This document shows, piece after piece, positions 7,560 through 16,272 of a stretch of 33,748 bases of DNA. Position numbers and translations under genes: made by a program. The stretch comes from Candidatus Jettenia ecosi (GTDB lineage: Bacteria; Planctomycetota; Brocadiia; Brocadiales; Brocadiaceae). Under the pieces are notes generated by a model. That model was not told where the DNA came from and searched no databases. It saw nothing but the letters and a program-made list of their open reading frames with translations. The stretch covers positions 1 to 33,748 of the forward strand of contig SULG01000031.1 in NCBI GenBank assembly GCA_005524015.1, read 5' to 3'. Numbering within the stretch: position 1 is the first letter of the stretch; every line of letters starts with the position of its first letter.

Positions 7560-7674
7560 CAAAGGGAGGGAGTTCCTCTGTATGATTTGCTTCCCGAAAT
7601 AACGAAGCGCCGGAAAAGTCTGTCTGCTGTTCTTGAACGTTTGTATAAATTTTCGCACTATTTTGATTAATTTT

Positions 7675-7917
7675 CTATGCTCGTCGCAGGATACGAATAA
7701 TAGCGACCAACACGATACCTCCAATTACAGCCGCGATGATGTTTCCCATTATACCAATAACGAGGAGACCAAACACGGCAAACAGCCATCCTCCAAGAAT
7801 ACCTCCCAATATCCCGATAATCAAGTCTCCCATGAGGCCGAAACCTCTTCCCCGTATTATGAGTCCTGTGAGCCAGCCTGCAACAATACCGCTAATAATC
7901 CAAATGATAAGGTACAT
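7675..7917 (-). CDS. GlsB/YeaQ/YmgE-family small membrane protein
   Basis: This 80-residue protein is almost wholly hydrophobic and glycine-rich, with three likely membrane helices (about 2-20, 28-50, 54-75) and a basic C-terminus (RILRRA). The pattern GIVAGWLTGLI..GRGFGLMGDLIIGILGGILGGWLF is characteristic of the so-called transglycosylase-associated (GlsB/YeaQ/YmgE) family. Despite the name, no enzymatic activity is established. Members are often stress-induced. It follows the superoxide dismutase gene by 35 bases on the same strand and probably shares its transcript. Confidence 0.9.
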   Translation of the reverse strand: MYLIIWIISGIVAGWLTGLIIRGRGFGLMGDLIIGILGGILGGWLFAVFGLLVIGIMGNIIAAVIGGIVLVAIIRILRRA

Positions 7918-7952
7918 GATTGTTCCTCATTTTTCCCTCATGATAATTAATC

Positions 7953-8639
7953 TTATTTCAATCTTGCCTCTGCTGCAGACCAGTTAATATTCTTGAAAAA
8001 TGCCTCAAGATAATCGGCCCTCTTGAGACCGTAATCAAGCATAAAGGCATGTTCAAAGACATCAAGGATCAAAAGAGGATTGCATCCGGCAGGATGGGAA
8101 ACATCATGTTCATTTATCCAGAAGTTGATAAGCCTTCCATTCGTGCTATCCTGATAGAGAACCGCCCATCCAATGCCCCGCATTGCTCCTACCGCTCTGA
8201 AGTCTTTTTCCCATGTCGCACAATCACCGAAGTCCTCTGCCATTTTTTTTGCAAGCTTCCCCTCTTTATTAATACCGCTTTTTCCGCCGAGATTTTCAAA
8301 GTAATATTCATGCAATCGCATTCCATTGAATTCCCATCCAAGCCTTCTCTTTAATTCAGAAAACTCCGGGGTTGCTGTTTTCCCTTCTTTTAACATCTGA
8401 TTAAGGGTATCAAGAACTTTATTCGTGTTTGTTACATACCCCTGGTAGAGGGTAAAATGATTTTTTAAAATAGTCTCGCTAAATCCTTCCATTCCAATAA
8501 GCTTTGAATAATCTTTTGCCGTATATGACATAGCTTTTTCCTCCTCTGTTATTTGTGCAAATAAAGGGTTATTAAAATTACATAATGCAGATGCGCTGCC
8601 TACGCCTGCCAATGTTAAAAATTCACGTCTATTCAGCAT
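7953..8639 (-). CDS. Fe/Mn superoxide dismutase with Tat-type leader
   Basis: This protein would convert superoxide to oxygen and hydrogen peroxide. The 228 residues are a leader of about 29 (NRREFLTLAGVGSASALC, a Tat-like RR motif and hydrophobic core, then FAQ) followed by a full Fe/Mn-SOD body. Metal ligands are His61 (KNHFTLY), His110 (MRLHEYYF), Asp193 and His197 (LDVFEHAFMLDY). Tat export suggests a folded, metal-loaded enzyme outside the cytoplasmic membrane. It follows the diheme cytochrome gene by 11 bases, so superoxide dismutation and peroxide reduction may be made together. Fe or Mn preference cannot be set from the residues I can see. Confidence 0.92.
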   Translation of the reverse strand: MLNRREFLTLAGVGSASALCNFNNPLFAQITEEEKAMSYTAKDYSKLIGMEGFSETILKNHFTLYQGYVTNTNKVLDTLNQMLKEGKTATPEFSELKRRLGWEFNGMRLHEYYFENLGGKSGINKEGKLAKKMAEDFGDCATWEKDFRAVGAMRGIGWAVLYQDSTNGRLINFWINEHDVSHPAGCNPLLILDVFEHAFMLDYGLKRADYLEAFFKNINWSAAEARLK

Positions 8640-8650
8640 GATGATCTCCT

Positions 8651-10117
8651 TTATAGCGTCCTTAGAAAGACAACCAGATCCTCCTTTTCCTTATTTGTAA
8701 GTTTTGTTTCAAGAATTAAATTAAAGAATTCGACAGCATCTTCTAAAGTTAATAGCCTTCCATCGTGCAGATAGGGTGGTGAATCCTTAATGCCACGTAA
8801 CGGAAAGGTCTTGATAGGACCCTCAGCGCTTGCCATCTGTCCATTGACCATGCGCTGTTTGTAAAAACGTTCAGTTTTAAGGTTGTGCATGAGGTTGTCG
8901 GTATAGTATGGCGGTTGATGACAAATGGAACAACTGGCTTTCCCGAAGAACAAACTTTGTCCGCGAAGTTCAGCTTCTGATGCCTTTTTCGGGTCCAGCA
9001 TGCCATAGATATTCAATTTGGGAGCCGGCGGGAAGTCCAATATCTCCTGGAATTCCGCCATGAAATGCACCTGACTTCCCCGTTCAAGGATGTTAGCTCC
9101 TTTTTTCGTAGCAATAACCGGATCGCCATCAAAATAAGCTGCTCGCTGTTCGAATTCTGTGAAATCCTCAATGCTTTTTAAGGCACGCTGCGAACCAAAA
9201 AGCCGTTGAATATTCACTCCGCGAAGTGTTGGAGTATCAAGGCGGTGACGAAACTCCTGTGGACGAATATCGCCAACAAGATGGGTAGTGCCGTTGGTAT
9301 GGCCGTTTACATGGCAATCAAAGCACGTAGTTCCACGGCTCGGATGTTCTGATCGTCGGTCCTCCGTTTGGTTAAATTGCATTTGTGGGAAAGGCGTTAC
9401 CAGTAATCGCAATCCCTCAAGCTGTTTTGGATTCAATATTCCATTAAATAAATCATAATAATTAGCAATAGTTACTACCTTACCCTGAGAGACATCGCCT
9501 AAATCAGATCGTGTGGTTAAAAAAATAGGCGGTGGAAACTCCGGTAAAAAATGATCTGGCAAATCGAAATCCAGGTCAAAGCGGGTAAGATCTCTTCCCT
9601 CTTGTTTCTTAATCTCATCAATATGGAATTTGGGAAAGACCATGCCTCCTTCTGCATGATTTGGATGGGGGAACGGCATGAATCCTTTCGGAAAAAGGTC
9701 ATTCTCCTGAATCTCCTCCGGAGTCACAGCGGCCAGATTTTCCCACGTTATGTTTTTCGGAAGTTTAACCCGTACTCCTTGCTGAATAGGCTTCCCCCGA
9801 GACATAGCTACATCTTTGGCTGGATTATTACTTAAATCGTAACGCTCATTCAGTAAATCCATATGTCGTTTCATTACCCCAGGCTTATCAGCCTTCATCC
9901 GGGTCATTATATCATCAAATGGCTCATTTATAGCTACCGGCAAATAGCTGGTTTTTACCGCATTCTTTTTTTGTGTGTTTGTCTTTACACCTTTTTCTTC
10001 CCTCTTACCGGTTTTTACGGGTCTTTCTTCCTGAGCGTGCAGTAAGTCTGCGACCATGAGTATCGTAACAAATAATATTAGTAAAGAGCCTCCGTATAGG
10101 ACCCTTCCTTGTCTCAT
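8651..10117 (-). CDS. Diheme c-type cytochrome, MauG/cytochrome c peroxidase-like
   Basis: This 488-residue exported protein (signal peptide about 1-29, ending LLHAQ) has two c-heme sites, CFDCH at 265-269 and CSICH at 396-400. The C-terminal half has the peroxidase-family pattern, including LRGIKDSPPYLHDGRLLTLEDAVEFF. An extra N-terminal domain of about 200 residues, rich in proline, makes it longer than ordinary cytochrome c peroxidases (about 330-380). It probably reduces peroxide or oxidises a protein or small substrate in the periplasm or equivalent compartment. It is the first gene of a likely operon with the superoxide dismutase and the GlsB-like protein. Confidence 0.87.
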   Translation of the reverse strand: MRQGRVLYGGSLLILFVTILMVADLLHAQEERPVKTGKREEKGVKTNTQKKNAVKTSYLPVAINEPFDDIMTRMKADKPGVMKRHMDLLNERYDLSNNPAKDVAMSRGKPIQQGVRVKLPKNITWENLAAVTPEEIQENDLFPKGFMPFPHPNHAEGGMVFPKFHIDEIKKQEGRDLTRFDLDFDLPDHFLPEFPPPIFLTTRSDLGDVSQGKVVTIANYYDLFNGILNPKQLEGLRLLVTPFPQMQFNQTEDRRSEHPSRGTTCFDCHVNGHTNGTTHLVGDIRPQEFRHRLDTPTLRGVNIQRLFGSQRALKSIEDFTEFEQRAAYFDGDPVIATKKGANILERGSQVHFMAEFQEILDFPPAPKLNIYGMLDPKKASEAELRGQSLFFGKASCSICHQPPYYTDNLMHNLKTERFYKQRMVNGQMASAEGPIKTFPLRGIKDSPPYLHDGRLLTLEDAVEFFNLILETKLTNKEKEDLVVFLRTL

Positions 10118-10268
10118 TTTTATTTCCTTTCTTCTTTGAAGGGACTGGGAAAAGATTTTTCTGTCACATTTTTACACGAGCCTGCTACTTCATATATCCT
10201 TAGTTCTTTTGGTTTGAGTATCTGGTTGTATCTATCTCCTTTCCTGTATTACAATGCTTACTCTTATG

Positions 10269-10667
10269 TTAATGCCTTCTCTTTTGACCGGACTCTTGCA
10301 CTTTCGGTTTTATAATCCAGGGAAAAACCACAAGAGAAATACTAACAATGACAACAAGGGTAACAATGATCCTTCTTGTGACCTTGTTTCCTGATAATCT
10401 GCGGTACAACGCAAATATCATCTTCCAATGAAAAATGATATGAAGCGCCAGTAAACCTAAAAAGACGAAGGCAACAATAAGATGAATTGTTCCCCATGCA
10501 TGACGGTCCAATCCAAATAACAACAAATCTACTTTCCTGCCATAGACAACCGCAGCTTCCTTGCCAGGCAGTAAGATAAACTTTATAAGCATTCCAATCC
10601 CTGCGATTGCCATCATACAAAGAAACATCAAGGTGTCAATTACAATGTTCGCCTTTGGTTTATCCAT
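10269..10667 (-). CDS. DUF4405 membrane protein, b-type heme candidate
   Basis: This protein of about 132 residues has three membrane helices (about 10-33, 59-81, 98-118). Histidines in RHAWGTIH and ALHIIFHWKM (near residues 56, 62, 76 and 80) fit the DUF4405 pattern, which resembles the heme-b-binding helices of formate dehydrogenase gamma or cytochrome b561. Heme binding and a role in quinone-linked electron transfer are inference. The frame starts at GTG 10670, but I chose the adjacent ATG at 10667, with GAGG six bases upstream. It lies about 150 bases upstream of the diheme cytochrome gene on the same strand. Confidence 0.75.
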   Translation of the reverse strand: MDKPKANIVIDTLMFLCMMAIAGIGMLIKFILLPGKEAAVVYGRKVDLLLFGLDRHAWGTIHLIVAFVFLGLLALHIIFHWKMIFALYRRLSGNKVTRRIIVTLVVIVSISLVVFPWIIKPKVQESGQKRRH

Positions 10668-10764
10668 CACGTACCTCGGTAATTCCTGTGCAAATGCTTA
10701 TATATAACGAATAAATAATTAAGATACTATGAGCATATTGGAACTGGGGCAGGCTCCAATTATA

Positions 10765-11223
10765 TCACCGTCTTCTCCAACCACTCCATAGGGGAAATCC
10801 CTTCTCATCACGGAGCTTTAGTACTTCTTCTCCTTTTTTAATCTCAGCAGCAATAATTGCGGGTTTCCCTTCAAGGGTGATTCTTGAGCCGGTAATTTCA
10901 ACCTTGTCCTTTGGCTCGATTTTTGTATCCTGATTTCCAATATACCATCCTGGTCCCAAATGGACGGAAATTTTTTCCTTGTCCGTTTTTACCATCAAAT
11001 GCACACCATAGCCCATTCCTTTCATAGGAGTAATAGTATCTACGCTCACCACCTCTCCTGTGATAGTCTCAACGGTTTTTGGATCATACATCCTGCCATA
11101 GGGGGACCCTGTTCCCCAGCCACCGCCGCCTCTCCATTGCATTTCTTGCTGAGCAAACGATCTGGTAGCGGAAAAAAAGCTAAAAATAGTTATCATGGCC
11201 ATTAATATCCCAATTTTTTTCAT
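10765..11223 (-). CDS. Periplasmic OB-fold-like protein
   Basis: This 152-residue protein has a clear signal peptide (about 1-24, ending SFAQ), a short glycine-rich linker, then an OB-fold-like domain: TITGEVVSVDTITPMKGM, GVHLMVKTDKEKISVHLGP, KVEITGSRITLEGKPAIIAAEI and a conserved tail LRDEKGFPLWSGW. Proteins of this type are often annotated as DNA-binding because of the fold, but the signal peptide argues for a periplasmic role, perhaps binding a ligand or metal. It lies about 100 bases upstream of the DUF4405 gene. Substrate unknown. Confidence 0.7.
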   Translation of the reverse strand: MKKIGILMAMITIFSFFSATRSFAQQEMQWRGGGGWGTGSPYGRMYDPKTVETITGEVVSVDTITPMKGMGYGVHLMVKTDKEKISVHLGPGWYIGNQDTKIEPKDKVEITGSRITLEGKPAIIAAEIKKGEEVLKLRDEKGFPLWSGWRRR

Positions 11224-11313
11224 AGCATGCTCCTTTCTCTTATTATTTTAGCCTACCCAAATATCTATTCCCGATGGGAAAAAACCGGCGTAAAGATAGT
11301 GTTCCGAATCGGA

Positions 11314-11817
11314 CTATTTCACCATTTTCTTTAATACTTTTATTTGTTCTGCAAGCAGTTTGAGATGTTTTTTCTCCTCATTTGCCAGATGTTCAAACGC
11401 AGCTTTGCCCGCAGTATGTCTGGTATTTTTTGCAGCCTCGCTGTAATAAAGAATAGAATCTTTCTCTGCCTGAATACCGATTTTCAGTGCATCGATATCT
11501 GTCTTTACTTCTTTCGCAAGTCTCTTTGCTTCGTCTTTTTGGGTAAAGATACCGGTGTCGATGAGATGTTTTAGATATAAGTCTACCGTATAATCCTCAC
11601 AAACCTCCGTTGCATTTATCGAAGAGGTTATTTCATGATAGGCCTTTTGAAAGTATGCGAGATGATCTCTCTCGTCAGATGCCAGTTTTGAAAATACCTC
11701 CTTTACTTTGGTATCTTTGACATTTTTTGCCAGTGTGGAATAAAATTCCAGACCTTCTTCCTCGATATTTATAGCAAGCTTTAATGCCTCTCCGTCGTTA
11801 AAATTCTCATATTTCAT
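11314..11817 (-). CDS. Ferritin-like diiron protein (rubrerythrin N-domain type)
   Basis: This 167-residue helical protein has two ferritin-like repeats. Likely ligands are the glutamates in INIEEEGLEFY (20-21), Glu49 and His52 in SDERDHLAYF, the Glu in IQAEKDSILYY and the Glu/His in NEEKKHLKL. It has no rubredoxin cysteines. Such proteins handle iron or peroxide in the cytoplasm. It differs clearly from the protein at 5003-5488, so the two are not a recent duplication. It lies just upstream of the OB-fold gene. Confidence 0.85.
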   Translation of the reverse strand: MKYENFNDGEALKLAINIEEEGLEFYSTLAKNVKDTKVKEVFSKLASDERDHLAYFQKAYHEITSSINATEVCEDYTVDLYLKHLIDTGIFTQKDEAKRLAKEVKTDIDALKIGIQAEKDSILYYSEAAKNTRHTAGKAAFEHLANEEKKHLKLLAEQIKVLKKMVK

Positions 11818-12298
11818 ATCGTCTTATTCTCTCAAATAGTTTTTGCAAGATTTTTCTCAACAATAAAATTACAGGGATACTGAGACACAAAGGATATAAA
11901 TTAGGTTGGGTTTTAAAAGACAAAACCCAACGACTTTTACCCACCCCTCAATCCCCTCCCAAGAGGGGACTTCTCCAATTCCCCTCTTGAGAGGGGTAAG
12001 GGGTGTGTTAATGGCATAATAAAAAACTTTGAAATTCCTAAATATTAAAATAGGCCTTCGGCAACTTTTTTATAACACCGGCGTAGGGGCGAACCTTGTG
12101 TTCGCCCTTGTCCTATACGATTCAAAACGTTTATATGTGTTTCCATTTGGGCGAACACAAGGTTCGCCCCTACAACAAAACATTGAAATTCCTATACATT
12201 TAATGAGGTCTTCGGCGACTTTTCAATCAGTGGCGAGGCGTGCCTTGCCACTACGTAGTTTGTTTGAATTCCCCATACATTAAAATAAGCCTTATTAT
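11818..12298. other. Repeat-filled intergenic stretch
   Basis: No gene is supported. It holds an AGAGGGG/CCCCTCT inverted repeat at 11941-12005 of the kind seen again near 14.2 kb. It also holds tandem-like copies of an AT-rich unit ending in GGCCTTCGGCAACTTTT (12027-12071, 12181-12225, and a shortened one at 12261-12293) and the long perfect palindrome listed separately. Confidence 0.7.
12083..12173. repeat. 25-bp perfect inverted repeat (GTAGGGGCGAACC family)
   Basis: GTAGGGGCGAACCTTGTG and following bases (12083-12107) are perfectly inverted at 12149-12173, with 41 bases between. It is a MITE-like or REP-like dispersed palindrome, sitting between two copies of the AT-rich CCTTCGGCAAC unit. 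Confidence 0.8.
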
Positions 12299-13543
12299 TT
12301 ACGGATATACACCTCTTACTGAAATTGCATCGGCAACCTTTTTTACAGCCAGGATCATGGCGGCGGTACGCAGGGTAAATCCTCTTTCCTGAGAAACGTG
12401 AAGGACTTCTTCGTAAGCCTGGTTCAAAAGATTTTTTAGTCTGGTATTTATTTCCTTCTCATTCCAGAAAAAACACTGCATATCCTGCACCCACTCAAAA
12501 TACGAGACAATTACACCGCCTGCATTAGCCAATATGTCAGGGATAACCGGTATTTTACGCTCAGCAAGTATATGATCCGCCTCCGGTGTTGTTGGCCCGT
12601 TGGCTCCTTCAACAAGTATCCTGGCTTTTATTTTACCCGCATTCTTTTCAGTAATTTGATTTCCCAGCGCTGCGGGTATGAGCACGTCACAAGGTAATTC
12701 CAATAAGGTTTCATTTGTTATGCTTTCGGCATATAGGAAATGTTCAAAAGAGCCGTTTTCTTTATAATGTTTCATAAGGGCATGGTGATCCAAACCCTTT
12801 GGATTATAGATGCCGCCCTTTGAACTGCTTATAGCAATAATCCTGCAGCCCGATTCATAGAGGAACTTCCCAACGGCGGACCCAACGTTCCCGTATCCCT
12901 GGATTGCTATGGTAAGTTCCTTTAACTCCATCTTCATATTTTTTATGACATGTTCGATGACAAAGGTAATGCCAAGTCCGGTTGCATCTTTCCGCCCTAA
13001 AGAACCACCTATATTGAGTGGTTTGCCTGTTACAATGCCCGGAGTGTAATAACCGTTGTTTATGCTGTAGGTATCCATCATCCACGCCATGATTTGTTCG
13101 TTGGTATTTACATCAGGGGCGGGAATATCTTTTTCTATACCGATAATAGGCATAATAGCATACGTATAACGCCGTGTAAGTCTTTCCAATTCTGCTTTTG
13201 AAAGTGTTTTTGGATTACAGATAATACCACCCTTAGCGCCCCCAAACGGAACTCCTACCAGGGAACACTTCCATGTCATCTCCATCGCCAGGGCTTGTAA
13301 GTCTTCAAGAGTAAGCTCCGGATGATATCTTACCCCTCCCTTATAGGGACCGCGTGATGCATTGTGCTGTACACGAAATCCATTGAAAACCCTCAGAGAG
13401 CCATCGTCCATCAGTATAGGAACAGAAACAGTTAATATACGATCGAAATTTCTGAGTAATTGATGAACGCTGTCGGGAAGCATCATTATTTCAGATACAT
13501 GGTCGAGCTGTGCTAGCGCTGTTTGCCAGGGGCTGTTTACCAT
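12299..13543 (-). CDS. gdhA: Glutamate dehydrogenase (Glu/Leu/Phe/Val family)
   Basis: This cytoplasmic NAD(P)-dependent enzyme interconverts glutamate with 2-oxoglutarate and ammonium. With the start at 13543 it has 414 residues, the usual hexameric GDH length. Visible motifs are YKGGVRYHPE, MTWKCSLVGVPFGGAKGGI with the catalytic lysine region (GAKGG at about 102-106), PAPDVNTNEQIMAWMMD, and the nucleotide-binding GYGNVGS. The frame extends upstream to 13615, but the extra 24 residues are unlike GDH; the ATG at 13543 has AGAGGA just upstream. It stands alone, between inverted copies of a short AT-rich repeat. Coenzyme preference is not certain. In an ammonium-using organism it could serve assimilation. 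Confidence 0.93.
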   Translation of the reverse strand: MVNSPWQTALAQLDHVSEIMMLPDSVHQLLRNFDRILTVSVPILMDDGSLRVFNGFRVQHNASRGPYKGGVRYHPELTLEDLQALAMEMTWKCSLVGVPFGGAKGGIICNPKTLSKAELERLTRRYTYAIMPIIGIEKDIPAPDVNTNEQIMAWMMDTYSINNGYYTPGIVTGKPLNIGGSLGRKDATGLGITFVIEHVIKNMKMELKELTIAIQGYGNVGSAVGKFLYESGCRIIAISSSKGGIYNPKGLDHHALMKHYKENGSFEHFLYAESITNETLLELPCDVLIPAALGNQITEKNAGKIKARILVEGANGPTTPEADHILAERKIPVIPDILANAGGVIVSYFEWVQDMQCFFWNEKEINTRLKNLLNQAYEEVLHVSQERGFTLRTAAMILAVKKVADAISVRGVYP

Positions 13544-13708
13544 CCATTCCTCTTTTATGCAAAAGAAACAAATTATTAAAACTCCGTGAGACGAAAGAAC
13601 TATAGATACATTCATCAGAATTATGGTATATCCTGGTTTACAATCTCATGTAATATATAGGAATTTCAAAGTTTTTTATTGTACCGTTAACATACCTCTA
13701 CCCCAATT

Positions 13709-13736
13709 GTAGAGACGCAAGATTTTGCGTCTCTAC
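13709..13736. repeat. GTAGAGACGCAA hairpin, copy 1
   Basis: A perfect 12-bp stem, GTAGAGACGCAA with TTGCGTCTCTAC, has a 4-base loop. Related copies lie at 22413-22437 (one arm mutated) and 26177-26200. This is a dispersed short palindrome, not linked to one gene. Confidence 0.75.
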
Positions 13737-13790
13737 AGGGGAATGAGCCTACCCCTAACCCCCATTTGCATCAAGTTATTTTTTAGTCAA

Positions 13791-13888
13791 GGGTGGCGCC
13801 GACAAACTCTGTTTGTCAGTGTGTTCTATTCTATCCCTCCATTGGTATTGAAACCAGCATGGACAAACAAAGTTTGTCCATGCCACCC
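13791..13888. repeat. GGGTGGC...GCCACCC palindromic repeat, copy 2
   Basis: The ends GGGTGGCGCCGACAAAC and GTTTGTCCATGCCACCC are imperfect inverted repeats, and inside are two small hairpins (GACAAACTCTGTTTGTC and GGACAAACAAAGTTTGTCC). It matches the longer element at 311-433; the middles differ. Confidence 0.72.
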
Positions 13889-14045
13889 TGAAACCCGCTT
13901 GCATAAAATGAAAATTCCTATACAATCAAGCTAAAATGTGTAAACGGTTAAGAATAACAAACCACCCATAATCCCCCTTAGTCCCCCTTTAGAAAGGGGG
14001 GAAATCCCTCGCTCCCCCTTTTCTAAACTCGTCCTTCTTTAGTAG

Positions 14046-14196
14046 CTTGTTCCCAAACTCTGTTTGGGAACACAATTGCCTGGAAACTCTGTTTCGAGAG
14101 TCCATAGTACTGAGAGATCATACGACCAGGTACTTCTTGATTCGAGAGACAGAGTCTCTCGGACACGCTTGTTCCCAATCAGAGCTTGGGAACAAG
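14046..14196. repeat. CTTGTTCCCAA palindromic block
   Basis: There is a hairpin TTGTTCCCAAACTCTG... near 14047-14075 and another, CTTGTTCCCAATCAGAGC..., at 14168-14196. Between them are imperfect hairpins built on CGAGAG and CTCTCG. A related unit, ACTTGTTCTTAAACAGAG..., is at 22289-22320. Non-coding. Confidence 0.6.
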
Positions 14197-14459
14197 TCAG
14201 GTAGCGTTTAGCTTGATGCATATGCCCCTAACCCCTCCAAAGAGGGGAATAAAAAAGTCTCCACTCGGGAGGGGATTTAGGGGTGGGTAAATCAGGAAAA
14301 ATCCACCCCTTAGCCCCATCCAGTCTATGAGTTTCCTGTGCCCGGAGTAACATAAAGGGCTTTAGGGAAGAGATCCTTTAGTCTTTAGGGTAAGGAGCCA
14401 ATTCATAAAGTACGGGATAGTGTTGGGTTTTTAAGACTAAAGATTGTTCCCATAATGAA

Positions 14460-14996
14460 TCAACGAGGAATTAGACCCTTGAGATCGGAGTAATCGGCAA
14501 ACCATTTTTCTGCCTGAGTGTTTTCCAGATTATAGAGATTCATTAATGTTAACGGTGGAAAATATATATTAATAGTGACCAGATCATCGGTATGGGTATT
14601 CGATATACGATGAATGATTGCCGTGTTTATGTAAGCCGATTCACTTTTGCGATACTTCCGGGTAAACGTAGGAGTGATCATACCGGTAGGTTGCTTCACG
14701 AAAAGCTCCTCTGTCATGGTGCCTTCCCGGATAATCGTGGTGCCGACAGAGCCGCCATGATCATGTATCGGAGTAAACTGTCCTTCCTTAAAGCAGATAA
14801 CGGCAATCTCACATTTGCCGCTTACATGAACAACATTTCTTTTGTATCCCTGGTCTGAAAAACTGGTATATTCCTTAATCGGTAATTGCCTCCTATCCAT
14901 TTCCAATAAACATGTTTTCAGGGTATCAGAAGATGGTTTATCCGGTAAAGACTCCAGACGATTGATAAAAATTTTTAAAAGGGTATCCATATACAT
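14460..14996 (-). CDS. Cupin, cysteine dioxygenase-like
   Basis: This 178-residue cytoplasmic cupin has the metal triad of the cysteine dioxygenase family: His78 and His80 in PIHDHGG and His129 in IIHRISN. Family enzymes add O2 to a thiol (cysteine, mercaptopropionate) at an Fe(II) site, giving a sulfinate. The thiol substrate here is not determined. The ATG overlaps the stop codon of the upstream cytochrome c peroxidase gene by one base (TAATG), so the two are coupled. An alternative ATG lies two codons in, at 14990. The coupling of an O2-using thiol dioxygenase to a peroxidase is unusual. Confidence 0.78.
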   Translation of the reverse strand: MYMDTLLKIFINRLESLPDKPSSDTLKTCLLEMDRRQLPIKEYTSFSDQGYKRNVVHVSGKCEIAVICFKEGQFTPIHDHGGSVGTTIIREGTMTEELFVKQPTGMITPTFTRKYRKSESAYINTAIIHRISNTHTDDLVTINIYFPPLTLMNLYNLENTQAEKWFADYSDLKGLIPR

Positions 14997-16165
14997 TAAA
15001 AGCTCTTTGGTAAGTTAGGATAGTTAATTGGTGACATTTCATATTTAACCTGAACAGGCTCGCCGGTTAATGCCTTTAAGAATTCAATAAGGTCATTGAT
15101 TTCTTCAGGGGTCAGCCGTAAGGGATGGATGTGAGGGCTCTTGTTTTCGCTTCTTCCTCCGCCTGCATTGTAAAACAGTACCACCTCAAATAATGTTGAA
15201 AAAAATCCATCGTGCATATAAGGAGCTGTATCTGTAATATTCCGCAAGGTAGGCGTCTTAAATGCCCCTTTATCAGATTCGTTTTTTGTAATGTTATACC
15301 GTCCTAAATCTTCCTTAACCGGGCCTTCTGCCGGTACACCAATATTGTGAAATTTATTATCGGTAAAATTAGGTCCGTTATGGCATATAATGCATTCTGC
15401 TTTACCGTTAAATAAATTCATGCCTCTTTTGGCTGATTCATTCATGGCATTTGCATCGCCTTGCATATATTTATCGAAGGGAGAATTTGCATAGATTATT
15501 GTGCGTTCAAATGCCGCCAGCGCCTTGGCTATGCCATCAACAGTTACCCCTGTGCCAAAGACCTCTTGAAATGCTTTGACATAATCAGGAAGCTTGCCGA
15601 GCTTTCTTACGGCATTATCCAGGGTTTCAAACATTTCATCAGGGTTTTGCACAGGGCCTATTGCCTGTGCTTCCAGGGTAGGGGCGCGTCCATCCCAAAA
15701 TTGTAATTCATTATAAGCACAATTAATAATTGTTGGAGAGTGCCGGCCTCCTTCCTTAGAGCCAGGTCCTCCTATGAATCTGGGCAGTCCGTCTGCAAAG
15801 CCCAAAACAGGATTATGGCACGAAGCACAACTAATCCAATTATTTCCGGAAAGACGAGGATCAAAGAAAAGTTTTTTCCCTAATTCAATCTTTGCCGGTG
15901 TTTGAGGATTATCAGCAGGTATTTTTGCCGGTGGAAGAGGCCCTATGGGTGGAAACTTCGCTATATCTGTAGCGTGGGCTGCGTGCTTTTTAGCGAATTC
16001 CTCTTCTTCGATTTCTCCTTGTTGTTCGTTTACAGAAATTATGGTAGATGGCCCATAATCTCCGGAGGAAAACTGCACGAGATTATCGCCCTGAACAGCC
16101 GGTACTATTAGAAATAAAGAAAAAACATACCCGAAAGTATATTTTGTAACATCTGCCACGTTCAT
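14996..16165 (-). CDS. Diheme cytochrome c peroxidase
   Basis: This 389-residue exported protein (signal peptide about 1-26, ending PAVQG) has c-heme sites CASCH at 113-117 and CIICH at 258-262. The family core is clear: LGKKLFFDPRLSGNNWISC, ELQFWDGRAPTLEAQAIGP, AFERTI, and TPTLRNITDTAPYMHDGFFSTL near the C-terminal methionine/histidine region. It reduces hydrogen peroxide to water with electrons from a small cytochrome or other donor, outside the cytoplasmic membrane. Two monoheme cytochromes c encoded at 19538-20301 are plausible donors. The stop overlaps the start of the cupin gene. Confidence 0.93.
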   Translation of the reverse strand: MNVADVTKYTFGYVFSLFLIVPAVQGDNLVQFSSGDYGPSTIISVNEQQGEIEEEEFAKKHAAHATDIAKFPPIGPLPPAKIPADNPQTPAKIELGKKLFFDPRLSGNNWISCASCHNPVLGFADGLPRFIGGPGSKEGGRHSPTIINCAYNELQFWDGRAPTLEAQAIGPVQNPDEMFETLDNAVRKLGKLPDYVKAFQEVFGTGVTVDGIAKALAAFERTIIYANSPFDKYMQGDANAMNESAKRGMNLFNGKAECIICHNGPNFTDNKFHNIGVPAEGPVKEDLGRYNITKNESDKGAFKTPTLRNITDTAPYMHDGFFSTLFEVVLFYNAGGGRSENKSPHIHPLRLTPEEINDLIEFLKALTGEPVQVKYEMSPINYPNLPKSF

Positions 16166-16272
16166 AACAAGAAACCCTCCAAAATTAAAATTTATCTGTC
16201 TATACAGAGAACTGTTTCCGCATCCTGTAAATTACATAGTTCAACACACACGGTATTTCCTAAAAATAACCT

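Larger units (their letters stand above)
13616..14459. other. Repeat-filled intergenic stretch
   Basis: No gene is supported. In order it holds an inverted copy (about 13654-13690) of the AT-rich unit found at 12012-12046, the GTAGAGACGCAA hairpin (13709-13736), copy 2 of the GGGTGGC element (13791-13888), a CTTGTTCCC palindromic block (14046-14196) and an AGAGGGG inverted repeat (about 14224-14285). Confidence 0.7.

Noticed and set aside
13544-13615. Extra N-terminal 24 residues of glutamate dehydrogenase
   Set aside because: They do not resemble the family, and the ATG at 13543 has the better ribosome binding site.
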